Positions 1-5,433 of a stretch of DNA of 11,199 nt are shown here, piece by piece. The notes under the pieces are model-generated. The model was not told the origin of the DNA. It ran no database searches and saw nothing but the letters and a program-made list of their open reading frames with translations. Where the stretch lies: contig CAIXHI010000356.1 in NCBI GenBank assembly GCA_903919215.1, positions 1 through 11,199 of the forward strand, written 5' to 3'. The stretch's first letter is position 1, and the number at the start of each line of letters is the position of its first letter. The DNA comes from an uncultured Acidimicrobiaceae bacterium. Lineage in GTDB: Bacteria > Actinomycetota > Acidimicrobiia > Acidimicrobiales > Ilumatobacteraceae. The translations under genes were made by a program, and so were the position numbers.

Positions 1-477
1 GTGCACACGGGTGACGATCTGGAGATCGTTGGTCTGCGTAACACGCAGAAGACGGTGTGTACTGGTGTGGAGATGTTCCGCAAGTTGCTCGATCAGGGTC
101 AGGCCGGCGACAACATCGGCGCCCTGTTGCGTGGCACGAAGAAGGAAGATGTCGAGCGTGGCCAGGTGCTGTGTAAGCCCGGCAGCATCACGCCGCACAC
201 CAACTTCGAGGGGCAGGTGTACGTGTTGTCGGCTTCTGAAGGTGGCCGTCACAAGCCGTTCTTCAACAACTACCGTCCGCAGTTCTTCTTCCGTACGACT
301 GACGTGACTGGCACGATTCAGTTGCCCGAGGGCACCGAAATGGTGATGCCGGGTGACAACGTGACGATCACTGTTGAGCTGGGGAAGCCGATCGCCATGG
401 ACGAGGGTCTGCGTTTCGCGATCCGCGAGGGTGGCCGTACCGTGGGCGCCGGCCGCGTCACCAAGATCACGAAGTGA
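1..477 (+). CDS. tuf: Elongation factor Tu, C-terminal part (5' end outside window)
   Basis: This is the last 158 codons of EF-Tu, the GTPase that brings aminoacyl-tRNA to the ribosomal A site. Frame 1 is open from the first base, so the valine codon at 1-3 is internal and not a start. What remains is the end of domain 2 (VGLRNTQKTVCTGVEMF, then GQAGDNIGALLRG at about 36-45) and all of domain 3, with the family hallmarks TPHTNFEGQVYVL, HKPFFNNYRPQFFFRTTDVTG, and the terminal GRTVGAGRVTKITK. The G domain, with the nucleotide-binding motifs, lies upstream of the window. The stop is TGA at 475-477, and rpsJ starts only 11 nt later, so the two are probably cotranscribed as in the usual rpsL-rpsG-fusA-tuf-rpsJ order. 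Identification is secure from conserved sequence; the actinobacterial flavour of the C-terminus is my reading. Confidence 0.98.
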   Translation: MHTGDDLEIVGLRNTQKTVCTGVEMFRKLLDQGQAGDNIGALLRGTKKEDVERGQVLCKPGSITPHTNFEGQVYVLSASEGGRHKPFFNNYRPQFFFRTTDVTGTIQLPEGTEMVMPGDNVTITVELGKPIAMDEGLRFAIREGGRTVGAGRVTKITK

Positions 478-488
478 GCTGACGCACC

Positions 489-803
489 ATGGCACAGAGC
501 ATCCGTATTCGCCTGAAGGCATTCGATCACGAGATCATCGACCAGTCGACGCGCAAGATCGTCGAGACGGTCACCCGCACGAACGCAACCGTGCGTGGCC
601 CGATCCCGCTGCCGACCGACAAGCACCGCTACACGGTTATCCGTGGACCGCACATTGACAAGGACTCCCGTGAGCACTTCGAGATGCGCGTCCACAAGCG
701 TCTGATCGACATCGTCGACCCGAACGCGAAGACCATCGACAGCCTGCAGCGCATCGAGCTGCCGGCCGGTGTCGACATCGAAATCAAGATCCAGAACAGC
801 TAA
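489..803 (+). CDS. rpsJ: Small ribosomal subunit protein uS10
   Basis: This encodes a complete 104-residue S10, a 30S head protein that also acts as NusE in transcription antitermination with NusB. Diagnostic stretches are IRIRLKAFDHEIID near the N-terminus, ARKIVETVTRTNA-like sequence (here STRKIVETVTRTNA), GPIPLPTDKHRYTVIRGPH, the HFEMRVHKRLIDIVDP motif around residues 60-76, and LPAGVDIEIKI at the C-terminus. Length matches the family (about 100-105). The ATG at 489 follows tuf by 11 nt; I see no strong Shine-Dalgarno there, so translational coupling to tuf is likely. In most bacteria rplC follows directly. Here a terminator hairpin and about 4 kb of accessory genes intervene, so rpsJ appears to be the end of the tuf transcript and not the head of the S10 operon. 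Confidence 0.98.
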   Translation: MAQSIRIRLKAFDHEIIDQSTRKIVETVTRTNATVRGPIPLPTDKHRYTVIRGPHIDKDSREHFEMRVHKRLIDIVDPNAKTIDSLQRIELPAGVDIEIKIQNS

Positions 804-827
804 TTCCGCACCCTTTAGGGGGAGACG

Positions 828-861
828 AACGGCCCACCGACTTTGTGTCGGTGGGCCGTTT
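828..861 (+). terminator. Rho-independent-type terminator hairpin after rpsJ
   Basis: A perfect 14-bp inverted repeat pairs 828-841 (AACGGCCCACCGAC) with 847-860 (GTCGGTGGGCCGTT) around the 5-nt loop TTTGT. It sits 24 nt after the rpsJ stop. The downstream tail is short in T (TTTCGCG), as is common for GC-rich actinobacterial terminators, so the hairpin strength must do most of the work. It is expected to end or strongly reduce tuf-rpsJ transcription before the insertion sequence and the genes beyond. Confidence 0.85.
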
Positions 862-880
862 CGCGTTCCCCGGCGGGTGA

Positions 881-902
881 GTCCCATCACGTGGTGTAGG
901 AG
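881..902 (+). repeat. Left terminal inverted repeat of the IS256-family element
   Basis: The sequence beginning GTCCCA at 881 and containing CGTGGTGTAG at 890-899 is matched on the opposite strand at 2255-2234: 6 matches, 3 mismatches, 10 matches, 1 mismatch, 2 matches. It lies 77 nt before the transposase start. The exact outer edge is uncertain because only one of the next few bases outward is complementary. Confidence 0.8.
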
Positions 903-978
903 TCAGCGGCCATCGTCGGGGTGATGGTGGTCATCGTGCGATTCTCGTAAGCGACCAAGCCAACAAGAAGGCCGCACG

Positions 979-2208
979 ATGACCACTCACGAGTTTGCCC
1001 TATCCGACCTTGCCGCGCGTCTGCTCGGCACCGATGCCAGTCTCTCGACGTCGCTGCGCGACATCCTCACTGTCGCGTTGCAGGAGTTGATCGAAGCGGA
1101 GCTCACCGCGACGATCGGTGCCGCGCCTGGTGAACGCACGGCCGAGCGTGTGACGCAACGCAACGGGCATCGTCCGAAGCTGCTCTCGACACCGGGAGGT
1201 GATGTCGAGATCGGGATCCCCAAGCTCCGTCAAGGTTCGTTCTTCCCGGAGCTGCTCGAGCCGCGCCGGCGGATCGACAAAGCGTTGTGGGCGGTGATCA
1301 TGACCGCGTACATCACAGGCACCTCCACGAGGAAGGTCGACGATCTCGTCAAGGCGCTGGGTTGCGAGTCGGGGATCTCGAAGTCGACGGTGTCGCGGAT
1401 CTGCACCCAGATCGACGCCGACGTGCATGTACTGCGGACACGCCGGTTGGATCATCAGCCGTTCGTCTACGTCTGGCTCGACGCCACCTACGTCCATGTC
1501 CGCGAGCACCGCCAGGTCGTCTCGAAAGCGATCGTGATCGCCACCGGACTGCGTGCTGACGGGCATCGCGAGGTCCTCGGCCTCGATGTCGGCGACAGCG
1601 AGAACAATTCATTCTGGCGCGAGTTCCTCACCAGCCTCACCGACCGCGGGCTCGCCGGTGTGCGCTTGGTGATCTCCGACGCGCACGCCGGGCTGATCAA
1701 AGCGATCCGCCGCTGCTTCCAAGGCGCCGCCTGGCAACGCTGCCGCGTCCACGCGATGCGCAACCTGCTCTCCGCAGCGAACCACCGCCACCGCCAAGTG
1801 ATCGCCGCGTTGATCCGCACGATCTTCGTGCAACCCGACGCAGCCACCGCGACCACCCAGCTGCGTGCCGTTGTCGAACAGCTGCGACCCTACGCGCCCG
1901 GTGTCGCCGAGCGCCTCGAGGCCATGGAAGCCGACCTGCTCGCCTACACCGGGTTCCCGCCGGCGCACTGGTCCAAGATCTGGTCGAACAACCCGATCGA
2001 ACGTCTCAACCGTGAACTCAAGCGACGCACCGATGTCGTCGGAATCTTTCCCGACAAGGCTTCCGTCATCCGCCTCGTCGGTGCCCTGCTCGTCGAGATC
2101 AACGACGAAATGATCGCCGCCGAACGCCGCTACATCGCCGCCGCCAGCGTCGCTGACCTCACCGATCAACCCGGCGAACTAGCCTTGCCCGCAGCACCCC
2201 GAACCTGA
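979..2208 (+). CDS. IS256-family (mutator-type) DDE transposase
   Basis: This 409-residue transposase cuts and joins the ends of the surrounding IS. Length agrees with the family (about 390-410). The catalytic triad is visible: D168 in VWLDATYVHVRE, D234 in VISDAHAGL, and E341 in WSNNPIERLNRELKRRT. These positions nearly coincide with those reported for IS256 itself (D167, D233, E341). The insertion between the second Asp and the Glu carries the family's WQRCRVHAMRNLL stretch (C255, H258). An N-terminal RNGHRPK...TPGGDVEIGIPKLRQGSFFPELLEPR region (about 61-97) is the typical DNA-binding-side signature of this family. The start at 979 has AGAAGG at 966-971, 7 nt upstream. The frame has no stops or shifts, so the protein is probably functional. 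It shows no link to the ribosomal genes beyond location. Confidence 0.97.
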   Translation: MTTHEFALSDLAARLLGTDASLSTSLRDILTVALQELIEAELTATIGAAPGERTAERVTQRNGHRPKLLSTPGGDVEIGIPKLRQGSFFPELLEPRRRIDKALWAVIMTAYITGTSTRKVDDLVKALGCESGISKSTVSRICTQIDADVHVLRTRRLDHQPFVYVWLDATYVHVREHRQVVSKAIVIATGLRADGHREVLGLDVGDSENNSFWREFLTSLTDRGLAGVRLVISDAHAGLIKAIRRCFQGAAWQRCRVHAMRNLLSAANHRHRQVIAALIRTIFVQPDAATATTQLRAVVEQLRPYAPGVAERLEAMEADLLAYTGFPPAHWSKIWSNNPIERLNRELKRRTDVVGIFPDKASVIRLVGALLVEINDEMIAAERRYIAAASVADLTDQPGELALPAAPRT

Positions 2209-2233
2209 CCAACAGCTTCGAGGAACACACGAG

Positions 2234-2255
2234 CTTCTACACCACGCTCTGGGAC
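2234..2255 (-). repeat. Right terminal inverted repeat of the IS256-family element
   Basis: Read on the minus strand from 2255 inward it begins GTCCCA and contains CGTGGTGTAG, pairing with the left end (18 of 22 positions). It starts 25 nt after the transposase stop codon, as expected for a compact IS. It is followed by GCGATCTT, which does not duplicate the left flank. Confidence 0.8.
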
Positions 2256-2291
2256 GCGATCTTCCCGGCCGGCTCTGAGAGACTGCCCGGC

Positions 2292-2909
2292 ATGAACGCC
2301 ACAGGGCTGATCGGGTACGTCGCCTCGGCATTCGTCGTGCTGTCGCTGGCGATGACCTCGGTGGTTCGGCTGCGGATGATCTCATTGGTCGGCGCACTGG
2401 CCTTCATCGTCTACGGCGTGCGCCTCGGCTCGCCGCCGATCGTGGTCACCAATGGGTCGATCCTGCTGCTGAACGTGTGGTTCCTGCGCCAGGAACTGGG
2501 CGGGAAGCGGTCGCTGGGGGCCACGATCGTGCCCGCCGACGACCCGTTCCTGGTCGATTTCCTGCGCTACCACCTCACCGACATCCATCGTTTCCAGCCG
2601 ACGTTCACGCTGGAGGGGCCACCGCCCGAGCTGCAGGTGGCGATGTTGTTGATGCGCGACGGCCTCCCTGCCGGGGCACTGATCGGGCGGGTGGAGCAGG
2701 GGGAGCTGCGGATCGCGCTCGATTACGTCACCAAGCCGTACCGGGACTCGCAGATCTCCACCTGGTTGTACGGCAAGGGGTCAGGCGTGTTCCGCCGCCT
2801 CGGCATTGACCGCATCTCCACCGAGCCGGGCACCGAGCCGCACATCGCCTATCTCGCCAAGTGCGGCTTCCACCGGGCCGGCGACCGCTTCCGGCTGGAG
2901 CTGCAGTAG
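2292..2909 (+). CDS. YgjV-like membrane protein with C-terminal GNAT-like domain
   Basis: The 205-residue product has two parts. Residues about 5-66 form three hydrophobic segments (GLIGYVASAFVVLSLAM, ISLVGALAFIVYGVRLG, IVVTNGSILLLNVWFL) separated by short basic loops (VVRLRM). This resembles the YgjV/Imp-YgjV inner-membrane family, including the GYxAS, RLRxIxLxGAxxFxxYG and NGxxxxxNxxxL pattern. Residues about 78-204 look like a GNAT acyltransferase fold ending in FRRLGIDRISTEP and HIAYLAKCGFHR. The usual acetyl-CoA loop (Q/R-x-x-G-x-G/A) is not clear; the equivalent place reads RDSQIS (151-156), so activity is doubtful. The domain probably faces the cytoplasm. The start at 2292 fits the beginning of the membrane domain, though its Shine-Dalgarno is weak (GAGAGA near 2276-2281). 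The gene lies 36 nt after the IS right end and in the same direction as hipBA. Substrate and role are unknown. Confidence 0.75.
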   Translation: MNATGLIGYVASAFVVLSLAMTSVVRLRMISLVGALAFIVYGVRLGSPPIVVTNGSILLLNVWFLRQELGGKRSLGATIVPADDPFLVDFLRYHLTDIHRFQPTFTLEGPPPELQVAMLLMRDGLPAGALIGRVEQGELRIALDYVTKPYRDSQISTWLYGKGSGVFRRLGIDRISTEPGTEPHIAYLAKCGFHRAGDRFRLELQ

Positions 2910-3022
2910 TTCGAACAGTGCCGAGGCAGAATGTTCTTAATGTTCGCTATAAGGCACAGTATCGCTGTTAATAGTTGCTACACCGTACATATGTGGCACA
3001 CTGACATCGGGAGGTGGACGAC
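2910..3022 (+). promoter_or_regulatory. AT-rich gap upstream of hipB, probable promoter/operator region
   Basis: This 113-nt gap is distinctly richer in A and T than its surroundings, as expected for a promoter region in a GC-rich genome. It contains two palindromic elements that could serve as operators for the HTH antitoxin: CTGTTAATAG at 2965-2974 (palindromic at 8 of 10 positions) and the perfect palindrome ACATATGT at 2987-2994. An imperfect hairpin (GAACA 2913-2917 with TGTTC 2932-2936, and TGCC 2919-2922 with GGCA 2925-2928) could be a weak terminator for the gene upstream. No -35/-10 pair stands out; the best I see is TTCGCT 2943-2948 with GTTAAT 2967-2972. Autorepression by HipB is known for the family, but the operator assignment here is inference. 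Confidence 0.4.
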
Positions 3023-3322
3023 GTGGCCCGACCGACACCATTCGCGACACAACAAGCAGCCAAGCAGATGGGGGAGAACCTGCGCATCTGGCGCACGCTG
3101 CAGGATCTGACTGCCGAACAGGTCGCCGAACGAGCCGGCACCACACGCGCCACGGTCGGTCGTGTCGAACGTGGCGAGCCGTCCGTCGGGTTCGAGGTGG
3201 TGCTCAACGTGGCCCGGGCGCTGGGTATCCTCGACTCGCTCGTCGTGGCCACAGACCCGTACGAGACGCAACTCGGACGGGCTCGTGCCGACGAGCGACT
3301 CCCGCGCCGGGTGAGGCGCTGA
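3023..3322 (+). CDS. hipB: HipB-like antitoxin, XRE-family HTH repressor
   Basis: The product is a 99-residue DNA-binding protein with one Cro/C1-type helix-turn-helix at about residues 16-70: MGENLRIWRTLQDLTAEQVAERAG, TTRATVGRVERGEPSVGFEV, then VLNVARALGIL. T30 to E49 covers the turn and recognition helix. HipB proteins bind and neutralise the HipA kinase and repress their own operon. I chose GTG at 3023 because GGGAGG at 3009-3014 lies 8 nt before it. An in-frame GTG at 3014 overlaps that Shine-Dalgarno and would add only three residues. The C-terminal tail is Arg-rich (RADERLPRRVRR). It ends one base before the hipA start, so the two are translationally coupled. The assignment as HipB rests on the HTH type plus the adjacent HipA; alone it would only be an XRE regulator. 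Confidence 0.9.
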   Translation: MARPTPFATQQAAKQMGENLRIWRTLQDLTAEQVAERAGTTRATVGRVERGEPSVGFEVVLNVARALGILDSLVVATDPYETQLGRARADERLPRRVRR

Positions 3323-3323
3323 C

Positions 3324-4550
3324 ATGTCCGCCCCGACTGCGCTCGAGGTGCACGTCGAGATCAACGGCGCGACCGTGCTTGCCGGGATCGCGTATCTCAC
3401 CGCTCGTCGAGGTGCAGTGACGACCCGTTTCGAGTACGACCGCGGCTACCTCACCACCCCTGGATCGTTCGACCTGAGTCCTCACCTGCGGCGGCAGGAC
3501 CGCAGTGCCACCACCAACGGGCTGCCGGGAGCATGTGCCGACAGCGCCCCTGACCGCTGGGGCCGAAATCTCATCAAGCGCAGGGTGCAGGCTGCCGCTC
3601 GCGACACGCGCACCACCCCGGCGGCGATCACCGAGATCGACTACCTGTGCGGTGTCAGTGACATCACCCGCCAAGGCGCTCTGCGGTTCCGAGCACGAGG
3701 TGGCGGACCATTCGTGGCAGACAGTCTCGACGTGCCGCGACTCATCGAACTCCCAGCGTTGCTGGCTGCCACGCGGGAGGTGACGAGGGGCGCCGACGAC
3801 CTCACCGCGGTCAAACTCCTCCTCGCGGCCGGTTCGGCGTCGCTCGGCGGTGCGCGACCGAAAGCATCGGTGCGTGATGGCGACCGACTCGCGATCGCGA
3901 AATTCCCCCACCACGCCGATGACTGGGACGTGATTGCGTGGGAAGCGACCATGCTCGACCTCGCGGCCCACTGCGAGATCACCGTTCCTCGTCACCGTCT
4001 CGAGACGATCAGCGGCGCGTCGGTGCTGCTGATGGATCGATTCGATCGGGACGGGCAGCGGCGCGTCCCCTACATCAGCGCGATGACGCTCCTGGACCGA
4101 ACCGACGGCCAGGACGCTGATTACGTCGAGATTGCGGAGGCGATCTCGGCACACGGTGCCAACGTCAACGATGACCTGCGGCAACTGTGGCGTCGCATCG
4201 CGTTCTCCGTGGCTGTGAACAACACCGACGACCACCTTCGCAACCACGGCTTGCTCCACGCCGCTGGTGGATGGATGCTCGCCCCGGTGTTCGACGTCAA
4301 CCCCAACCCTGACCAGGCCGCTCATCGGGCGACGAGCGTCGTCGGAGCGACCGACCGGGCCGGCTGCTTGCGAGCGTTGCTTGACGGAGCCGAATACTTC
4401 GCCTACACAACATCGGCCGCGCTCGAGACGTGGTCGCTCATCATTGCGGCCGTTGCCGCCTGGCGCGGTGTCGCCACGGCCAACGGAATCTCGGTCGCCG
4501 AGCAACGTCGGTTCGCCGACACCCTCGACGCCGTGCCGATCCCAGGCTGA
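3324..4550 (+). CDS. hipA: HipA-like Ser/Thr kinase toxin
   Basis: The 408-residue protein belongs to the HipA kinase family. E. coli HipA arrests growth by phosphorylating glutamyl-tRNA synthetase; targets of other family members differ, so the substrate here is unknown. Features in order: an N-terminal HipA_N1-type region with DSAPDRWGRNLI (73-84), the glycine-rich P-loop-like segment SLGGARPK (173-180), where E. coli HipA has its autophosphorylated Ser150, a likely ATP-binding lysine in IAKFP (K193), the catalytic-loop motif NNTDDHLRNHG (299-309), and the metal-binding FDVNP (D324). All key residues appear present, so it should be an active kinase. The ATG at 3324 is one base after the hipB stop, which gives tight coupling. 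Arginine codons CGA and CGG are frequent, unlike the ribosomal genes, which favour CGT and CGC. This fits an acquired gene. It ends 243 nt before rplC. Confidence 0.92.
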   Translation: MSAPTALEVHVEINGATVLAGIAYLTARRGAVTTRFEYDRGYLTTPGSFDLSPHLRRQDRSATTNGLPGACADSAPDRWGRNLIKRRVQAAARDTRTTPAAITEIDYLCGVSDITRQGALRFRARGGGPFVADSLDVPRLIELPALLAATREVTRGADDLTAVKLLLAAGSASLGGARPKASVRDGDRLAIAKFPHHADDWDVIAWEATMLDLAAHCEITVPRHRLETISGASVLLMDRFDRDGQRRVPYISAMTLLDRTDGQDADYVEIAEAISAHGANVNDDLRQLWRRIAFSVAVNNTDDHLRNHGLLHAAGGWMLAPVFDVNPNPDQAAHRATSVVGATDRAGCLRALLDGAEYFAYTTSAALETWSLIIAAVAAWRGVATANGISVAEQRRFADTLDAVPIPG

Positions 4551-4577
4551 ACCGGCGCGCGAAGAGTGCGCGGCAGG

Positions 4578-4607
4578 TTGGGAGTGCGCCGCGAGCGCCG
4601 ATAGAGT
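4578..4607 (+). promoter_or_regulatory. Candidate promoter for the rplC operon
   Basis: TTGGGA at 4578-4583 matches the -35 consensus at 4 of 6 positions. It lies 18 nt before TAGAGT at 4602-4607, which fits the actinobacterial -10 pattern TAnnnT. Transcription would start near 4613-4615 and give a leader of about 180 nt before rplC. Partial direct repeats overlap it: GAGTGCGC at 4564-4571 and 4582-4589, and GTGCGCCGC at 4584-4592 and 4619-4627. This is a visual match only. Confidence 0.45.
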
Positions 4608-4612
4608 CCACT

Positions 4613-4793
4613 CCTCGTGTGCGCCGCAAGGCGTAACTAATCGATGTCCGGGAAAGCCCCACGGTTTCGTGTGTGGGAACTGCCCGGCAACAACTTGAAT
4701 CCGGTGCTCCGCCGGCCATCTGGCCGTCGGAGCATTTGTGTGTGTCAACCAAACGCTCGGCTTCGGCCGAGTCCGACCGAAAAGGCTGCCGAA
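4613..4793 (+). promoter_or_regulatory. Structured leader upstream of rplC (candidate r-protein regulatory RNA)
   Basis: The non-coding stretch between hipA and rplC contains four hairpins in a row. (1) CGCC 4622-4625 with GGCG 4630-4633 closes a GCAA tetraloop. (2) CCGGG 4648-4652 pairs with CCCGG 4683-4687, enclosing CCCAC 4658-4662 with GTGGG 4673-4677. (3) A 13-bp stem with one mismatch pairs 4705-4717 with 4722-4734 around ATCT and is followed by a T/G-rich run starting TTTGTGTG. (4) CTCGGC 4756-4761 and GCCGAG 4766-4771 close a TTCG tetraloop. The rplC Shine-Dalgarno (AAAAGG, 4780-4785) follows 8 nt after hairpin 4. S10-operon leaders that sense a free r-protein (L4 in E. coli) are well known; that this leader does so is inference. 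Hairpin 3 may be an attenuator or simply the hipA terminator. Confidence 0.5.
4705..4740 (+). terminator. Terminator-like or attenuator hairpin between hipA and rplC
   Basis: The arms TGCTCCGCCGGCC (4705-4717) and GGCCGTCGGAGCA (4722-4734) pair at 12 of 13 positions around a 4-nt loop, and TTTGTGTGTG follows. By strength it is the second most stable hairpin visible in the window after the one behind rpsJ. If it stops transcripts from hipA it would insulate rplC. If the rplC promoter lies upstream, it becomes an attenuator within the leader. I see no convincing promoter between it and rplC, which favours the attenuator reading or partial read-through. Confidence 0.55.
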
Positions 4794-5429
4794 ATGGCAC
4801 TCAAAGCGATTGTGGGCGAAAAGGTCGCCATGAGCCAGGTGTGGGTGAACGACAAAGTCGTTCCCGTCACCGTGCTCCGCGTCGAGCCCGCACGAATTGT
4901 GCAGGTGAAGACCACCGAGCGCGATGGTTACACGGCTCTGCAGGTCACCTACGGCCACCGTGACGCCAAGAAGCTCACCAAGCCCGAGGCGGGCCACTTT
5001 GCCGCCGCTGGTGTCGATCCGGGCCGTCGGGTGGTCGAGCTGCGTCTCGATTCCGTCGAAGGCTTCGAAGTTGGCCAGGAGATCAAGGTCGACACCCTGA
5101 TCCAGGGCGAGCGCGTCGATGTCACGGCCGTCAGCCGTGGTAAGGGCTTTGCCGGCACGATGAAGCGTCACAACTTCGCCGGTCAGGGCGCCAGCCACGG
5201 TAACCACAAGCACCACCGTGCTCCTGGCTCCATCGGCCAGTGCAGCTTCCCCGGTCGCGTGTTCAAGGGCCTGAAGATGTCGGGCCACATGGGTCACGAG
5301 CAGGTCACCACGCTGAACCTGGAAGTGGTCGAAGCCGACGTCGAGCGCAACCTGCTGCTGGTGAAGGGCTCCGTGCCCGGCCCCAACGGCGGTGTCGTCA
5401 TCGTCCGTAACGCAGTGAAGGGGAAGTGA
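4794..5429 (+). CDS. rplC: Large ribosomal subunit protein uL3
   Basis: This complete 211-residue L3 nucleates 50S assembly and reaches toward the peptidyl transferase centre. It starts MALKAIVGEKVAMSQVW. The central loop has VSRGKGFAGTMKRHNF (113-128) and GASHGNHKHHRAPGSIGQ (132-149), then FPGRVFKGLKMSGHMG (152-167). The glutamine in SIGQ corresponds to the region methylated in E. coli L3. Length is typical (about 205-220). I chose ATG 4794 because AAAAGG at 4780-4785 is 8 nt upstream and the protein begins like other L3s. The frame is open back to 4644, but those 50 codons encode the structured leader and resemble nothing. It is the first gene after the accessory block and is followed by rplD after a 4-nt gap. 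Confidence 0.98.
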   Translation: MALKAIVGEKVAMSQVWVNDKVVPVTVLRVEPARIVQVKTTERDGYTALQVTYGHRDAKKLTKPEAGHFAAAGVDPGRRVVELRLDSVEGFEVGQEIKVDTLIQGERVDVTAVSRGKGFAGTMKRHNFAGQGASHGNHKHHRAPGSIGQCSFPGRVFKGLKMSGHMGHEQVTTLNLEVVEADVERNLLLVKGSVPGPNGGVVIVRNAVKGK

Positions 5430-5433
5430 CCTC

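Larger units (their letters stand above)
881..2255 (+). mobile_element. IS256-family insertion sequence, about 1.4 kb
   Basis: A single transposase gene is flanked by imperfect terminal inverted repeats at 881-902 and 2234-2255, which match at 18 of 22 positions. The resulting length of about 1375 bp is normal for IS256 elements. The transposase frame is intact and keeps the catalytic triad, so the element could be active. I do not find a matching 8-9 bp target duplication: the flanks read GCGGGTGA before 881 and GCGATCTT after 2255. The outer boundaries may therefore be off by several bases, the insertion may be old, or the flanks may have been rearranged. The element lies just beyond the rpsJ terminator, where insertion would not break a gene. 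Confidence 0.88.

Noticed and set aside
2292..4550. ygjV-GNAT plus hipBA as a new defence system
   Set aside because: Each gene belongs to a known type and the pair hipBA is self-sufficient. Nothing in the sequence ties the membrane protein to it beyond adjacency, so I keep this only as a weak question.
3324..4550. HipA acting on the neighbouring ribosomal proteins
   Set aside because: Gene neighbourhood is the only support; known HipA-family targets are mainly aminoacyl-tRNA synthetases, and no target can be read from the sequence.
4644..4793. A 50-residue N-terminal extension of L3 from ATG 4644
   Set aside because: The extension has no L3 similarity, covers the hairpin-rich leader, and ATG 4794 has a good Shine-Dalgarno and the standard L3 beginning.
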